Source: Gossypium raimondii (Eukaryota; Streptophyta; Magnoliopsida; Malvales; Malvaceae). Taken from it: a stretch of DNA of 64,000 nt. The position numbers and the translations under genes were made by a program. The DNA is taken from contig NC_068566.1 in the NCBI RefSeq assembly GCF_025698545.1, positions 42,201,192-42,265,191 of the forward strand, written 5' to 3'. A model generated the notes under the pieces. That model was given only the letters and a program-made list of their open reading frames with translations. It had not been told where the DNA came from and did not search any database. Below, in pieces: positions 33,042 to 45,871 of the stretch (positions are counted from its first letter, which is position 1; every line of letters starts with the position of its first letter).

Positions 33042-36000
33042 CGTTATTAGCACGATGTTGCTCAAAGTGATAGTTCCTTTTATTGACGATCAACTTTATC
33101 CTTCATGATTTTCAATATCTTTGATGGCAATATGAAAATTTTTTACGGAAGTTTCTTTTATTTAATGTTTCATATCGATTATTATTTTTCATTCTTCTTT
33201 CATTATACGTTATCATTGTTTTGATTAACTTATTTTAACTTTTGTTTTTAAGGATGATGAAAGATTTGATACCGTTATCTATATGAAATTGAGAAGTAAG
33301 TTCACTCTCAAAATTTACTTTTGATATTTGCTTGGGGATGATATCTTTTCTTCATTACAAAGAATGTTTATAATCACAACTTCTCATCCATGGTAACGTA
33401 AGTTAATCTAATAAACTTCTTTTGAAATTTGACTTGATTTCTATTAAAAGTTCAATTTATATAATTCACTATTCGTATCTCTATGAATTTATAAAATCCT
33501 TCACGTATTTAGTTATTGGGATTTTTATGTGGAGATAAATATTTTTTTCATTTTAATAGAATTGATTGGTTTAATTTTGATTTTTAAAAGATATATGATT
33601 ATTATGGAATATGAGTAAAAATACTTACTTGTTATGAACTTTGGGATATTCACCACATGCGTGATAATTTCACATCATTGTAAAATTTGAGATGAAATTA
33701 TGTCATAAGAGGTGGAGGTTAGAAAATGTTTATGTTTAAACTTTTATAGCTATAAAGTTATTTTAATTTGACATTATAATTTTTTTTGTTGTGGTATGAT
33801 ATATAAAATATATATTATCTAACCACAATGATTTATTAGTGACATGAATTTATTATTTGTTACGTTTAATATATGTTTTATTTATATCTATTCATTTTAT
33901 TTTATATGAATAAATAAGATTTTATTTAAAATAAATTAAGCATTCATTAAGGTTATACAATAAAATAATTATATGGTCCTTAAGAGCTAATATTGCATTA
34001 AAATGTAAAAAGCTCTTTAAGAGCTTATATTTTAGCTCCTTGTGATGTAAAATTTTATAAAACATATTATTGTTTTTCAGATTAAGAAGATATATGTTGA
34101 ATAAAACCTTCATGTGTTTTACATTAAAACTATATATATATAAATAACATGAGATACTCATGTATTTGTATTATATATATTTCGAAGGAATATATTACAC
34201 TATATGATTGAAATATCTAATGTGCTCTTATAGTAGCAATATTGTGAAAATGACTTTAATAGTATTTTCAAACGATCTCCTACCTTCTAGAGGCTAAGCA
34301 AAATAATAAGTTACTAATGAAAAACTATGAAATTCTTCCCACTGGTTTTGTTTCATTCTCTGAAGTGAATGTAACAGTACATAACAATATGAAAAATGAA
34401 AATACAGATATCATGATTGTTGTTGTAATTGAGGATGTGATTAAAGACTAATCATGACAACATGAATAGATAGAGTTTGATTTGAAATCCATGCATGTTT
34501 CGGGATGGTGATTATGAAATAAAGAATCAATGGAGGCGTGTAGAAATCTATCCTACTAAATTTATTACATTCTCTAAAGTGAATGCAAACATAAAGAAAA
34601 TAAAAGATATAACTATAGACCACTAAAAGTGGGAACATAGTAATAAATAAGAGAACAATGAGAGTTCTCAAGATAACTCTTCAAAGGGTAAAGATAACTT
34701 ATGTTATCAATGTGATACTGAAAGATTATTGGCCACATATGTGGCATATGCCTAAGTATTTTGTTTATGTTAATATTCTTTGAGAAAGGATATGAGAATG
34801 TAGTAATAAATTCTATATAGATAAAAAGTATTTATCTTATTTGGTATTGCAACAAACAAATATTATTCCAATATTTGATAGTACAAAATTAGTTGAAAGC
34901 TCCTAAAGAGCTAATATATCATTATCTAAAGAAGTACAAAATTTGTGATGGCTAATATAAATTTTTTTAGATATTTGAAGATTTTGGCATATTCCTAAAG
35001 CGAATATTGCATATAATTGTTTGAAAATTATATTTATTTTGTTGACTTAGTGACATTATAATCTTCACATTGATTTAGACATTTCTAGTAGTAAATGTCA
35101 CAATAGCACTTATATGTGGATACAAAGTAAAAGGAATGATAGTAAAATATTAATTTGTTACAATTTAGTACAATTGAAACACATGTTAAAAGTAAACTAG
35201 AAGTTTATTGATACAAATACACTTACGACTTGGCGTGACCAGTTAGATCATCCTAGGTCATATATGATACGAAAATTAATTAAGATTTCATATGAAAATT
35301 CATTAAAAATCAGAAAATTCTTTAATTTAAAAGAATTCTCATATGTTGTTTGTTCTCAATAAAATTGATTATTAGAAACTCACTAGCTAAAGTTGAGATT
35401 TAATGTCTTGCATTTTTAAATGAATATGAGCCCATTCATCCACCATGTGGATGATTTTGATATTATATGATTTTGGTAGATGCATTTACCAAATAATCAC
35501 ATGTGTTATCAATTTGCAACCTGTCGTTTACAAGATTTTTTGTTTAAATAATTAATTTCAGATCATGCAATTAAGACAATTCATCTTGCTAATACTGATG
35601 AGTTTATATCTCAATCTTTTATTGATTGAGTTTGAAAAACTTTCGTAAAAGTTTGCGCATAATGGTTTAGAGAAATTATTGATTAAACACCTTTGATTAA
35701 TGTCTAAACCATTACTTATGAGAACTAAGCTTCCTATTTCAACACGAGATTATGTTGATTTACGTGTTATACGCATCAAGCCAATAAGTTATAAATACTC
35801 ACCATTACAATTGGTTTTTGATCAAGAGCTAAATATTTTCATCTTTGAATTTTTGTATATACGTATATGTTCCAATTGCTCCACCACAGTGCACAAAGAT
35901 GAGTGAATCCTCAAAGAAAGTTGGGAATATATATTAATTACAAGTTTCTTTGTGTTATTAGATGTTTTGAATGCATTGGAGATTTAATTATGACATTATT

Positions 36001-37130
36001 TGTGATTACAATTTTGATTCACTAGTTTTCCCGACATTAGGAGGAGAGAATAATAACTTGTAATGAGTTAGGAGGAGAGTAATTTGAACCAGAAGTTCAA
36101 TAAAGATAACTCATTACAAGTTAACTATTAGATGTATTTACAAACTTAATGAGAATAACCAAGTGCTATATACCATCTAATATTTTAATTTGAATCAAAG
36201 TCCTAGTAGGACAATCAGTTAGAATAAATAATAGATTGATCGGTTCCAAAGATGAAAAATTCTTCTAAATGGTCATATAATGGAGGCGGGTGCTCCAGAA
36301 GAGACCCAATATATAACTAATAAGTAAAACTCTAGAAGAGATTTAGGTAATGAAAATAATGAAAATAATGAAAATAAGAAATCTCGATAAGTTATGTCAA
36401 TTTGAGAAAATGTAAAACCAAATAATAAAAGTGGTCGACAATGATTTTTCATGTAATATTATTATTGAAATAATGAAATAAAAGGAGGATCTTGAATAAA
36501 TCTATTGAGAAATATAAATATAGAATAAATTGATCAAAATAGAAAGACGCAACTCAAGTACAATTAAATTCGTGGAGTTTTTGGACCAGTAGTCCAAATA
36601 TCTAAAGGTATAAAGCCAGTAAGGGTGCAATTGAAATAGTTTTGCAAAAGCGGAATAAAAATATAAAGTTTTTCATTAAGTCATGGCATTGATTATGAAA
36701 AGATATAATATTATTTTGTGGTAGATGCAATAACCTTTAGATATATTATTAAATTGACAATTCATAAAAGATTTAACTTGCGTCTAATGGTTATTGTTAC
36801 AACCTTTTATGAATCATTATGTAGTAAAGTTTATATTAAAATCCTTGAAGGATTTAGAATGCTAAAAGCATATTAAAATTCTCAAGAAATTGTTCATTTA
36901 TATGAATTGAAATAATTTGAACATATGTGGTAAATTTGACTTAGTGAATAGTAGTTGAAGGAGGACTATAAAATGATCCAAAATACCTATTTGTGTTTTT
37001 ATAAAAAAATTATGATTAAAGTTTGTTATGATTATTGTTGAATCTCCTGAAGAGATCAAAATCTATTTCCCCAAAATTTTCCCTCACTCATAATTCTCAA
37101 AAGAATGGTGATATAAATGCTTAGCAATAC

Positions 37131-39883
37131 TGTAACACCCCTTACCCGTATCCGATGCCGGAATAGGGTACGAGGTATTGCCAGAACACACACTCTTATA
37201 ACCATATTAAATCGAGTTGTAAAATTTCATCTAAGCTAAAACTTTTAAATTGTTATTCTTAATTCGCTAATTAGGGTTTACATAGCCCAATATACTCACA
37301 ATCTTTCATTTCCTCGTCGTATGAATTTAAAAATTTCCATTTACTTATTGAATTCATCACGAATACCTGAATTGATCTGTATCATTACATATTCCCATGT
37401 CGTCACATTTTCCTATTTAACTATTGTAATATATCAGTTATTCAATATCTTATAAGCTAAGTGTCACATATACTTTATCCATTCATCTCCCATACAACTA
37501 TCAATATTAGCTACAAAGATAGAACATATTTTCTCTGTTCGATGTTAAATCAAAACATATTACTTCATTACCAACTACCATTACTAAATATACACCTTAA
37601 ATTAGTCCAAGTGTTTAACTATTCACCCATGACATAAATATATTTTATCTATTATTGCAGAATATAAATGTGCTACCCAAATCATAATTCACCTCACATA
37701 GTAACTAAGTTAATTTTTATCATTTGTCAAATAAATTACAAAACAAATTATATAACAAAATATAGATACATTTTAAACCTCACCAATAAACAAATTCTTA
37801 TGGCATTAAATAATTATCACGCATCAAAGACAAACGTATTTGATATTTCCATCACATAAACCGGATTAATCAGTGCAACCTCAATGATGTAATCATCCTT
37901 TTAACTTACCTAACCAAGCCAAATTATACCATCATCTCACACATAGAATGACCCACCTATCATACTTCTCAATTATGTCACTTAATAGACCAAATATACC
38001 TAACCTTTATCATCATGATCAATCCACAACCAAAATACATCCATATATCTAAATTACCACACACATATATATATACCATACACACATACTATAAAACTTT
38101 ATTTTCCCCATGAGCTTAAACCATGACCAATAATGCACAAATATAAGTATCATTTCTATTTCATCGTTTATCAATTATAATCGAACATATGACCAATTAT
38201 AGACAAATCATTCATATATTCTCCAATTTTCCTCCTCCTCCTCTCCATTCCACATCCTTAATGTGTATAATACATTTAAGCAACATTTTCCATACTATCA
38301 CTATTTTCCTGTATGTAAATTCAAGCTGTCTATCTGAGTCAGAGTCACAAATTTATTTATATCTCGAGATACAGAGCTCAAAATTAAGATCCGTAAATTT
38401 TTCCTGAAACTAGACTCACATATCTTCTTACCATAAAATTTTCAGAATTTTTGGTGTATCCGATAAGTACAGTTTATTCTTTAAAATTTCCCCTGCTGCA
38501 CTGCTCAACAGTTCTGACCTCTCTTCACTAAAAATTTATTATCTCATTGTACAGAATTCAAATGGTATTCCCGTTTATTTCTCATGAAAATAGACTCATG
38601 TAGGATTCTAAAAATATAAGTTTTAACCCATAATTAATTTTTTTACAATTTTTAATGATTTTCCAAAGTCAGAACAGGGGATTCCGAAATTATTCTGACT
38701 CTGTCTCACAAAATTTATTATATCTCATGATTTACAATTCCATTGCTTACACTGTTTCTTCTATGAGAAACTACACTCGATAAGCTTTAATTTCATATAT
38801 TACTCATATTCTAATTCAATTCCCACGATTTTTGGTGATTTTTCAAAGTTGGCACACTGCTGCTGCCCAAAACTGTTTTAGTGCAACATTTTGATTACCA
38901 TTTTGACCCTAAACTTTTAACACATGACAATTTCATCCCTAGGCTCAGAAAATGAAATTCTTGCAATTTAATCCTTGATCCAAGCCTAATAATTCTCATA
39001 CATATTAATAACAGCCCATGGATACCATGAAATTTCAAAATTTTCCCACAGTTTCAATACTTTTCAACTTAATCCCTAAAACATATTTTCATCCAAAATT
39101 CTTTAATAAAACACCTTTAAACATTCATTAACATATCAATTTCATCATCAAATAACAAAAATCATATGAAATTATCAATGGTATCTTTCTAAACTTTCAA
39201 AAAAATGAGAAACTAGTAGAATACTTGGTTGGACCTAATTGTAAAAGTCTAAAAATATAAAAATTTTAATGAAAAAGTAAGAATTTCACTTACTTGAAGC
39301 TAAAATATGGAAGACCAGCTCTAAACCCTCTTCCATGGCTGTTTCCCACCGAAATTTCAAGAAGAAATGGTCTTGAAATCCTTAAAATAAACTTTGGCCA
39401 CATAAACTTTATTGTAATTCCAATTTTATCCTTAAATACATAAAAATCTTTGATTTTTTTAACGGTATGCCGCCTCTGCCACTTAAGCTGGTCCATTTAC
39501 TCCCTTAGTCCTTTCTTATTTAATTGCTAAGCTATTTAATCACTTTAGCAAGTTTTGCATATTTTTAATTTAGTCTTTTTTTAATTAATTGACTGCCGAA
39601 AAGTTAAAATTTTCTGACGAAACTTTAACACTACCATATTGACACTCTGTAAATATTTATAAAAATATTTTTGGCTCGATTTATAACATCGAGGTCTCGA
39701 TACCTCTTTTCCTCAATTTCTTAACTTAATAAATTTTTATAAAACACAAATTACTAATTCAAAAATCTCTTAAAAATCATATTTGACCCGTAATTATTAA
39801 ATAATAAAATTTATGAGCTTATTTTCTGAATTTGGTGGTCTCGTACCATAGTTTTCAATATTTCTAAAAATCGGGCTATTACA
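37131..39883 (+). mobile_element. Solo LTR nested in the Copia element, perfect AATAC target duplication
   Basis: It begins TGTAACACCCCTTACCCG and ends CGGGCTATTACA, with AATAC at both 37126-37130 and 39884-39888. It belongs to the same family as 21228-23459. At 2753 bases it is longer than that copy. No internal retroviral sequence remains. It lies after the Copia reverse-transcriptase fragments, so it is younger than the Copia insertion. Confidence 0.9.
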
Positions 39884-40167
39884 AATACATTCAAATAGTC
39901 ATTTGAAAAACTAGTATTCAAGAGTGAATATGTAGAATATGAGAAAGTATGTGATGTTTTCATGAGGGGGAGTAATTGTACTCTTTTTCCCTTAACCGAG
40001 GTTTTGTCTCATTGGGTTTTCCTAGTAAGGTTTTTAATGAGGCAGCATATTATGCGTATTATAGATTGTGTACTTTTTTTTCCTTCATTAGGTTTTTATC
40101 CCACATGGTTTTTCTTAATAAGGTTTTAACGAGGCACGTTATCTACCAATGGACATCCAAGGTGGAG

Positions 40168-40402
40168 TGTTATGAATATCTTATTAAGTGGATGTCCATC
40201 ATGATCAAGATAAAGTTTTAATGTACTTTAAATTCTAATAGTTATTGTAATTAGATCTCTACTTCTTTTATACTTCTTTTGCCTATAAATAGATACTCTG
40301 ATGAAGCATTGTAATCATCCCTTTGATCAATAAAGAACATTCTCTTTTGTTTTCATATTTTCTTTGTTCTTTATTCTCTCTATCTCTCTTTATTTTATAA
40401 CA
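40168..40402 (+). repeat. 3' LTR of the Copia element
   Basis: It starts TGTTATGAATATC and ends TTTATTTTATAACA, and is a direct repeat of 32814-33041. Differences are mostly transitions, plus small indels around the GCCTATAAATAG box. Confidence 0.85.
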
Positions 40403-40569
40403 CCTACAACATATTTTAAATATTTTTAAATTAAATTTTTTTTTTCATTTTTAAATACTTTATATATATTGGTGAGGATTCATATCCAATCCATTTGAAA
40501 ATAATTAAAAGTTAACAAAGTAAATGATGATTTACATGAAAAATATTAAAAAACATTATTGGCGTTGTC
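40403..40569. other. Short AT-rich spacer between the Copia 3' LTR and the PMD pseudogene
   Basis: No feature recognised apart from homopolymer T and A runs. Confidence 0.4.
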
Positions 40570-41073
40570 AGGCCGAAAGTGTGCCAGAATCCGATGGATG
40601 TTGGTTGCGAGGAGGATTTCTTCGTAGTTGGGGTTTCAGATCTTCATCTTTATCTTCTTCATCTTCATCTTCAGCTCGAGCTTCATCTTCATCTTTATCA
40701 CATTCCTCTGTGCTTGAGTGTTGTGTCGTCCTAGGTTGCCATCGTATATCGTCGTTTGTAGTAACAAATGGTTCCGAAGATAGGCCACCCCAGTAGAACA
40801 ATGATGCTGAGAGTGTTTGCGACACTATCAACGGATGTATGGTGTCGCATAACCCAATTATGGACAAATTGTTGGAATTGTCGAAGATAGTGAATACATC
40901 AGCGTTGTTGTTGACATTGGCACTCCATATGGTGCTAGGATAAATGTAGTGCAAAAAATAAACCTGTAGAAGGTGTTAATACATGGTACAGTGGTGCATA
41001 ATGTGGTGCTTGTAAAAAAAATAGGGTTAGTGAAAGCACCAGAATAATATGAACCATACTGACCGAAAGGTGG

Positions 41074-43268
41074 TGTAACACCCCAAACCCAATAATACTC
41101 ACATACCACAAAAGTAACACAATAATACTAAATCCTGTTCCACATAATATCCATCACAAAGATTAATTAGTGCATAATCTTCCAAAGTCCTACTATCATA
41201 GATTAGCGAAAGTCCTAACGTAATACTTAAAAGGAAGTTAAAAGCTTGACCGAGCTCCCGTGGCACCGAACCGTTCAAGACTAAGATCCACTTGAAATCC
41301 AATCAATAACAAAATAAGTTGTGAACTTAGTGCGTAAAAGATATTTGCTTAACTAGTGCTCACTTATAAAATAATTCCAGATTCAAAGTTTTACTTTGAT
41401 ACAGACGAAATTTCAATTCAAATTCGGAGCAGATTAGTTACACATATGTATATATGCAAATTCAGTTCTAGATGCAGTACAAATCAGATTCATATGTAAT
41501 AATCTTACCCCCAACCGCTACATACCGTCTTCGGTCATCCCAACACACCGTTAAGGATATTCAATGCCCATCCGACCCTACACACCTTAGAGTGTCCATT
41601 TGACACTTTTAAAGAGACGCGGCTTAACTGCTAAATCAGAAGGCAATGAAGCGCCAAAATCAGATTTATACACATTATGGCTTAACCACTATTTCAGTAC
41701 AGATTACTTCTTTCTTCGTAATACCCCCAACCCGTGTAAATGCAGAACACAAATATTTGTACCAATTATTCAATCATTTTAATTATTTCCCAAACAAATA
41801 AAATAATGACATTTCAGAATAAGCATTATGGTATACATACAACTATGTTATGCACACATCGGTCTCATAATATCAGACAACTTCTATATAATCAAATTCA
41901 ATCATTCACACAGAGAGAAAGCCAGTATCAGTGTTAAATAACATTCACGGCCTCAAAAATAGATTTCGGGCCCCAGTAACATGTCACACAACCTGGTCAC
42001 AAGCCCATATGTCTTGCCCGTGTAGTTTTGAAACATAAACAGTGAGTTACACGGCCTAGACACAAGTTCGTGCCCCTGCCTGTGTGATTCACACGGCCTG
42101 AGTACACGGCCGTGTCTCTGACTGTGTGGTTTTATTCCACAAACAGTGAGTTACACAGTCAAGACACAAGCCCGTGTGCCTTGCCCGTGTGGTATTGTAC
42201 CACAAACAGTGAGTTACACGCCTCTGACACACGCCCGTGTCCATTTCCCGTCTGAACCCTACACTAATATGGCCACACACGGCCTAGACACATACCCGTG
42301 TCCCTACCCGTGTAGCCCCATATCGATGAACAGTGAGTTACACGACCATGTGGCTCACACAACCTGGACACACGTCCGTGTGCCTAGTCGTATGGCATTG
42401 ACAACCACCATTTTCGAAGACCAAAACTTACAAAAATTAAGGTTTATGATACGCACCTGGTTTTGTTTGATGGAAAATCAATGTGAAGACTACCCGAAAC
42501 CTAATTAACTATACAATAATCAATAACACCATCGTTTTCAATATTTTCCTAAAATCACCTACCGTTAAGATTATGTCGAAAGTTTCGACGTAACCCCAAC
42601 TCAAATCACATACTTACTTTGCACGAAACAAAGGGAATTAGACTAACACGGTAGAGTCACCACTCTTGTAGTATCCTCGCCTAAAAAGTAACCAATCGAG
42701 TGTTTAACAGAACTTCAAGCAAATAAGCAAAATCCCGTTTGGACAGAATAGTGTTAACACAATAGAAAACGTAAAAAAATAAATAAATAATGACAAAACT
42801 TACACAATATCAACATCACAAGCAACGATGGATTCCCAATTCAAGAAAAAATCAATTGCAGTAAGAAGAACAAAAATAAAAGAAAAGAAAACATGAAGAT
42901 AATGAACCAAAATTTTGAAAAAGAACGATAGAATTCTTCAGAATGTTTTAAAATAACCACCATCCCACCTTCTAGCAATTGCAAAAATATTTCCTAACGC
43001 ATACGATGGGACTCGAACTCGGAACTGAACAAATATAGACAGATGCTTAACTAGTGAACCAGCAGGTTCATTCTTGACACCGATTTACCCAGAATTGCAC
43101 TTAACCACCTAACACATGGATAATGGTTTTTTTTTAAATAACAAAACTTTTAACGATGTTACTCGAACCCGAGACTTTAAACACAAAAGCAGAGGACAGA
43201 ACCAGAGATACAGAAATTAATTATTGCAGATTCTCACAATTATACTCTTAAATTTTTGGGTCATTACA
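41074..43268 (+). mobile_element. Solo LTR inserted in the PMD pseudogene
   Basis: It begins TGTAACACCCCAAACCC and ends TTGGGTCATTACA. The flanks are GGTGG (41069-41073) and GGCGG (43269-43273), which differ by one transition, so they are probably an aged target duplication. It shares only the outer bases with the 21228 and 37131 LTRs and is a different family. The inside is rich in ACACGGCC/CCCGTGT palindromes and repeats. No gag or pol is present. Confidence 0.85.
42030..42400. repeat. Internal palindrome-rich repeats in the third solo LTR
   Basis: AACAGTGAGTTACAC starts near 42039, 42143, 42205 and 42329. Between the copies are many CCCGTGT and ACACGG words, including the perfect 12-bp palindrome ACACGGCCGTGT at 42104-42115. 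The spacing is irregular (about 62 to 124), so this is an interspersed rather than a strict tandem repeat. Confidence 0.75.
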
Positions 43269-43790
43269 GGCGGTGCCTTGTGTGAGGTTGGAGCTGATGA
43301 TGACTCTATTGAGGCATGTACTCCTAACCTAAGATTCATGTGGGGTCATCTTAGCCTCTTACGATGACATTGCCTACTACTTTCCTCCTTTAGAAGTAGA
43401 TATGACTTACCATGATTTCTAAATCATGTCATATAATCAAAGAGGTTGCCAAATATGGTATTAGAATTAGTTTACGCATAGATATGAAATCATACATATG
43501 CTCCCAAATGCAGATATATTTGGCGTGAAATTTCACTCAATCATTGTTGGTTCTCACCCGCAAGTCAACCTTGTGTAGTTCTTCAATGTCCTAGGGTGAC
43601 GGTGAAATACTTTGCCTAAACCCAAACTTGCGCATTACATGATCAGATTCATGCATCTTTATTGTCACAAAAACTATTAATGGCACATTGACGTGCCAAA
43701 TATTGTAGTTGACCAAAAATTTGGCCAAGATGCATTGTTGAATTCTCGAATCAGCGTATGACATCCATTCAAACTATTGTACGAAATTAT

Positions 43791-45871
43791 AAATTTTATT
43801 AAGCAACTAATATTAATTTCAAATCTTTACGTAAATATTATATAATTTAAAATTTTAAAAATTCAAAAACTAACATCGACTTTCGATCGTTGATCTAACG
43901 GTAGTCGTGTGACACCTGATTCCCTTTAAACCCGAAAATTAGGAACCCTCAGGGGATCTAATTGAATAAGACCGTAAGTTGGCAGTCTCCACTGAAAAAT
44001 CAGGACAAATTAGAAACGAAATTGAGCATGGTTGAAATCTTAGTTTGGTTCAATTGGATTAAAATCAGTTGGTTCGTTAGTGGAAGACATAATGATTGCC
44101 AATAGATGGTCTCTAAACAGTTGAAGATTGTGTGCGAGGGGCTATAAAAGGCTGAGAAGTGAATCCTCAAAGAGATTCCTCCAAATTCTGTTTCGCTTTT
44201 TCCCCTTATCCATCTTCCATAAAAAAGCAATAATTATGGAAAGCTCTACTTTGAGTGGTGATCATAAAGAATTAGTTGGAAAAGTAGAAAATCCGAGAAC
44301 TTGGTAAGATCCTAAATCTTTCAGTGTATGTAAGATTAAGGAAATGAAGTTAAGGGTTTTTCAAAACTATTTTAAAGGTTCTGCATGTTTCTAGAAAACT
44401 AAGTTTAAACTGGGATTATTGAGTTTAACCCATGAATTTGTTGTCTTGCTTAGCTTCCAAGAGAATGGAAGCTCTGGCGTCCGAAAAAGTTAAGCGAACA
44501 AGGAGAAGAAGTATTAGGTGAGTTTCTGCACTCCAACCCTGAATTGCTAAGTATGCTGAAAGTCTGCATGGGTCTATGAGTATCCGTCATTATAGTTTAA
44601 TAGGCATGATCCATGATGTTTCATTTAAAAAACGCATGTATTGCATATGAAATACGGAAATGGGTCTTCATCGAGATTAGACAAAGTTAGGATAGGAAAA
44701 CAGGTGATTCTGTTAGATACTACCATACGATATTGCTATGTGCACCCGTGATAAGCAAAGCTTCGACCTTACGGAGAGGACACTGCGGTGTTCAAGCGTC
44801 AATGTTAGGAATTGTGAAATGGATGGAAGGCAACGGTGTTCAAGCTGAAAAATGTTACGACATTATGATGAAAATGAGTAAGATCATAGTTGAAAGAAGT
44901 TATGGCATCATGTGTTGGTTCGACAATAATCCAGAGTAAGACTTTAGTTGAAAGAAGATTTACTCTGAATTTTTATTTGTATTTATTTGAAATATTTACT
45001 CTTAATTTTTTGACATATTTAATAATATTTATATCAACATGATTAAGAAGAAAAAAAGAAGATTTAAAAAATGTTGCAGGGTGAAGGTGTAAAAATAGTT
45101 ATAAATTGAAATAATAAATTTTATTTTCAAGGAAAGTTAAAGATGATAGAAAATGTTAATTCTGACCATAATTAGTGATTTAAATCCAAGTAATTGTTGA
45201 AAATTTACTTTAAAATTCACATTTATCTTCTTCTTTTTTGAATCATAATAACAAGAAAAAAATCTAAACAACAAATACGACTTGAACTCAAGTCACATTT
45301 GGAGCAAGAAACACCCTTAATCGTTAGGACATCACATAGAACTCTATCTTTTATCTAATCTTTTAATTTAGTTATTTATCTATTCATAAAGAAAGCATCA
45401 ATTTGTTTTCATCTAATCCTTTTTCTAAAATATATTCCAATTTGATTGATATCCAAATCCTAATAAGAATATTAAGAAACGAACCTAATAATAATAATAA
45501 TCAATTTGAACTTTATTTATTAATTATAAATCTGAATTAAATAATACCCTTACCAAACTTATTTATTATCTGAAATCTTGATTTAATTAAGATAATTAAA
45601 ATTTCTGAAATGTAATAATAATATGATTTTATTTTTAAAAGACTGGACTTTCCATGTTTGTTTCCAATGAGATTTCCTGTTTGTTAACAATGATTTCCTT
45701 TTTAATAAGTTTTAAAAAAATTGGACTCTCATGGATCATCAAATATCTTCCATTTCACGCCTATAAAGATCCTTTCAATCACACCTCAATAGATCACCGC
45801 TTTCACTACTTTCAATTCTTCATTCCTTCTGTCATTTTGGGTTTTACTCCTTTTTTTGTGAAATCAAGGAA
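43791..45871. other. Intergenic region of uncertain, partly repeat-like content
   Basis: From about 43911 (TGACACCTGATTCCC) to about 44940 the sequence is less AT-rich than its surroundings. It has a TATA-like GGGGCTATAAAAGGC at about 44138-44152, followed by a leader-like stretch, as in an LTR. I could not find matching ends or a target duplication. The short frame at 44733-44939 has no domain. From 44940 to 45750 it is plain AT-rich spacer. A TATA-like GCCTATAAAGATCC at about 45760-45773 may be the promoter of the bicupin gene. Confidence 0.4.

Larger units (their letters stand above)
32814..40402 (+). mobile_element. Degenerate Copia retrotransposon interrupted by a solo LTR
   Basis: Two direct LTRs (32814-33041 and 40168-40402) flank the element. 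Between them, on the plus strand, are a decayed gag with a zinc-knuckle trace (CYQC near 34702, then a one-base shift and loss of the last Cys), a GAG-pre-integrase and integrase core (about 35210-35900, with DQLDHPRS and a readable stretch KPLLMRTKLPISTRDYVDLR), and reverse-transcriptase fragments up to about 37060. RNase H is largely missing. Just before the 3' LTR, TTTTTCCCTTAACCGAGG, GGTTTTAACGAGGCACGT and AAGGTGGAG resemble the usual 3' untranslated region and polypurine tract of this Copia type. Frames carry many stops, so the element is dead. Flanks TCCTC and CCTAC do not form a clear target duplication. Confidence 0.85.
40570..43790 (-). pseudogene. Second PMD protein pseudogene, split by a solo LTR
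   Basis: Minus-strand homology runs downward from about 43790. It includes WMSYADSRIQQCILAKFLVN, NIWHVNVPLIVF, KMHESDHVMRKFGFRQSISP and ELHKVDLRVR, which correspond in order to the C-terminal half of the PMD domain encoded at 15850-16300. Stops follow. The LTR at 41074-43268 then interrupts. Below it the C-terminal tail resumes: an acidic run (KDEDEARAEDEDEEDKDED) and RRNPPRNQHPSDSGTLSA. That resembles the end of the first PMD copy (RNPARNR, then CGTESG). The N-terminal part is not recognised. Whether a MULE once carried it is unknown, as no inverted repeats are visible around it. Confidence 0.7.

Noticed and set aside
34441-34671. A hydrophobic minus-strand frame that resembles a small membrane protein
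   Set aside because: It lies antisense to the decayed Copia gag region and has no start context or homology.
42146-42508. A 120-residue frame with repeated CPCG/PCPY words
   Set aside because: It comes from the palindromic CCCGTGT repeats of the solo LTR. No gene structure supports it.
43000-43080. tRNA-like words (GGGACTCGAACTCGGAAC and a CTAGTGAACCAGCAGG block) suggesting a tRNA gene
   Set aside because: No cloverleaf could be built and the segment lies inside the solo LTR at 41074-43268, where such tRNA-like words are part of the repeat.
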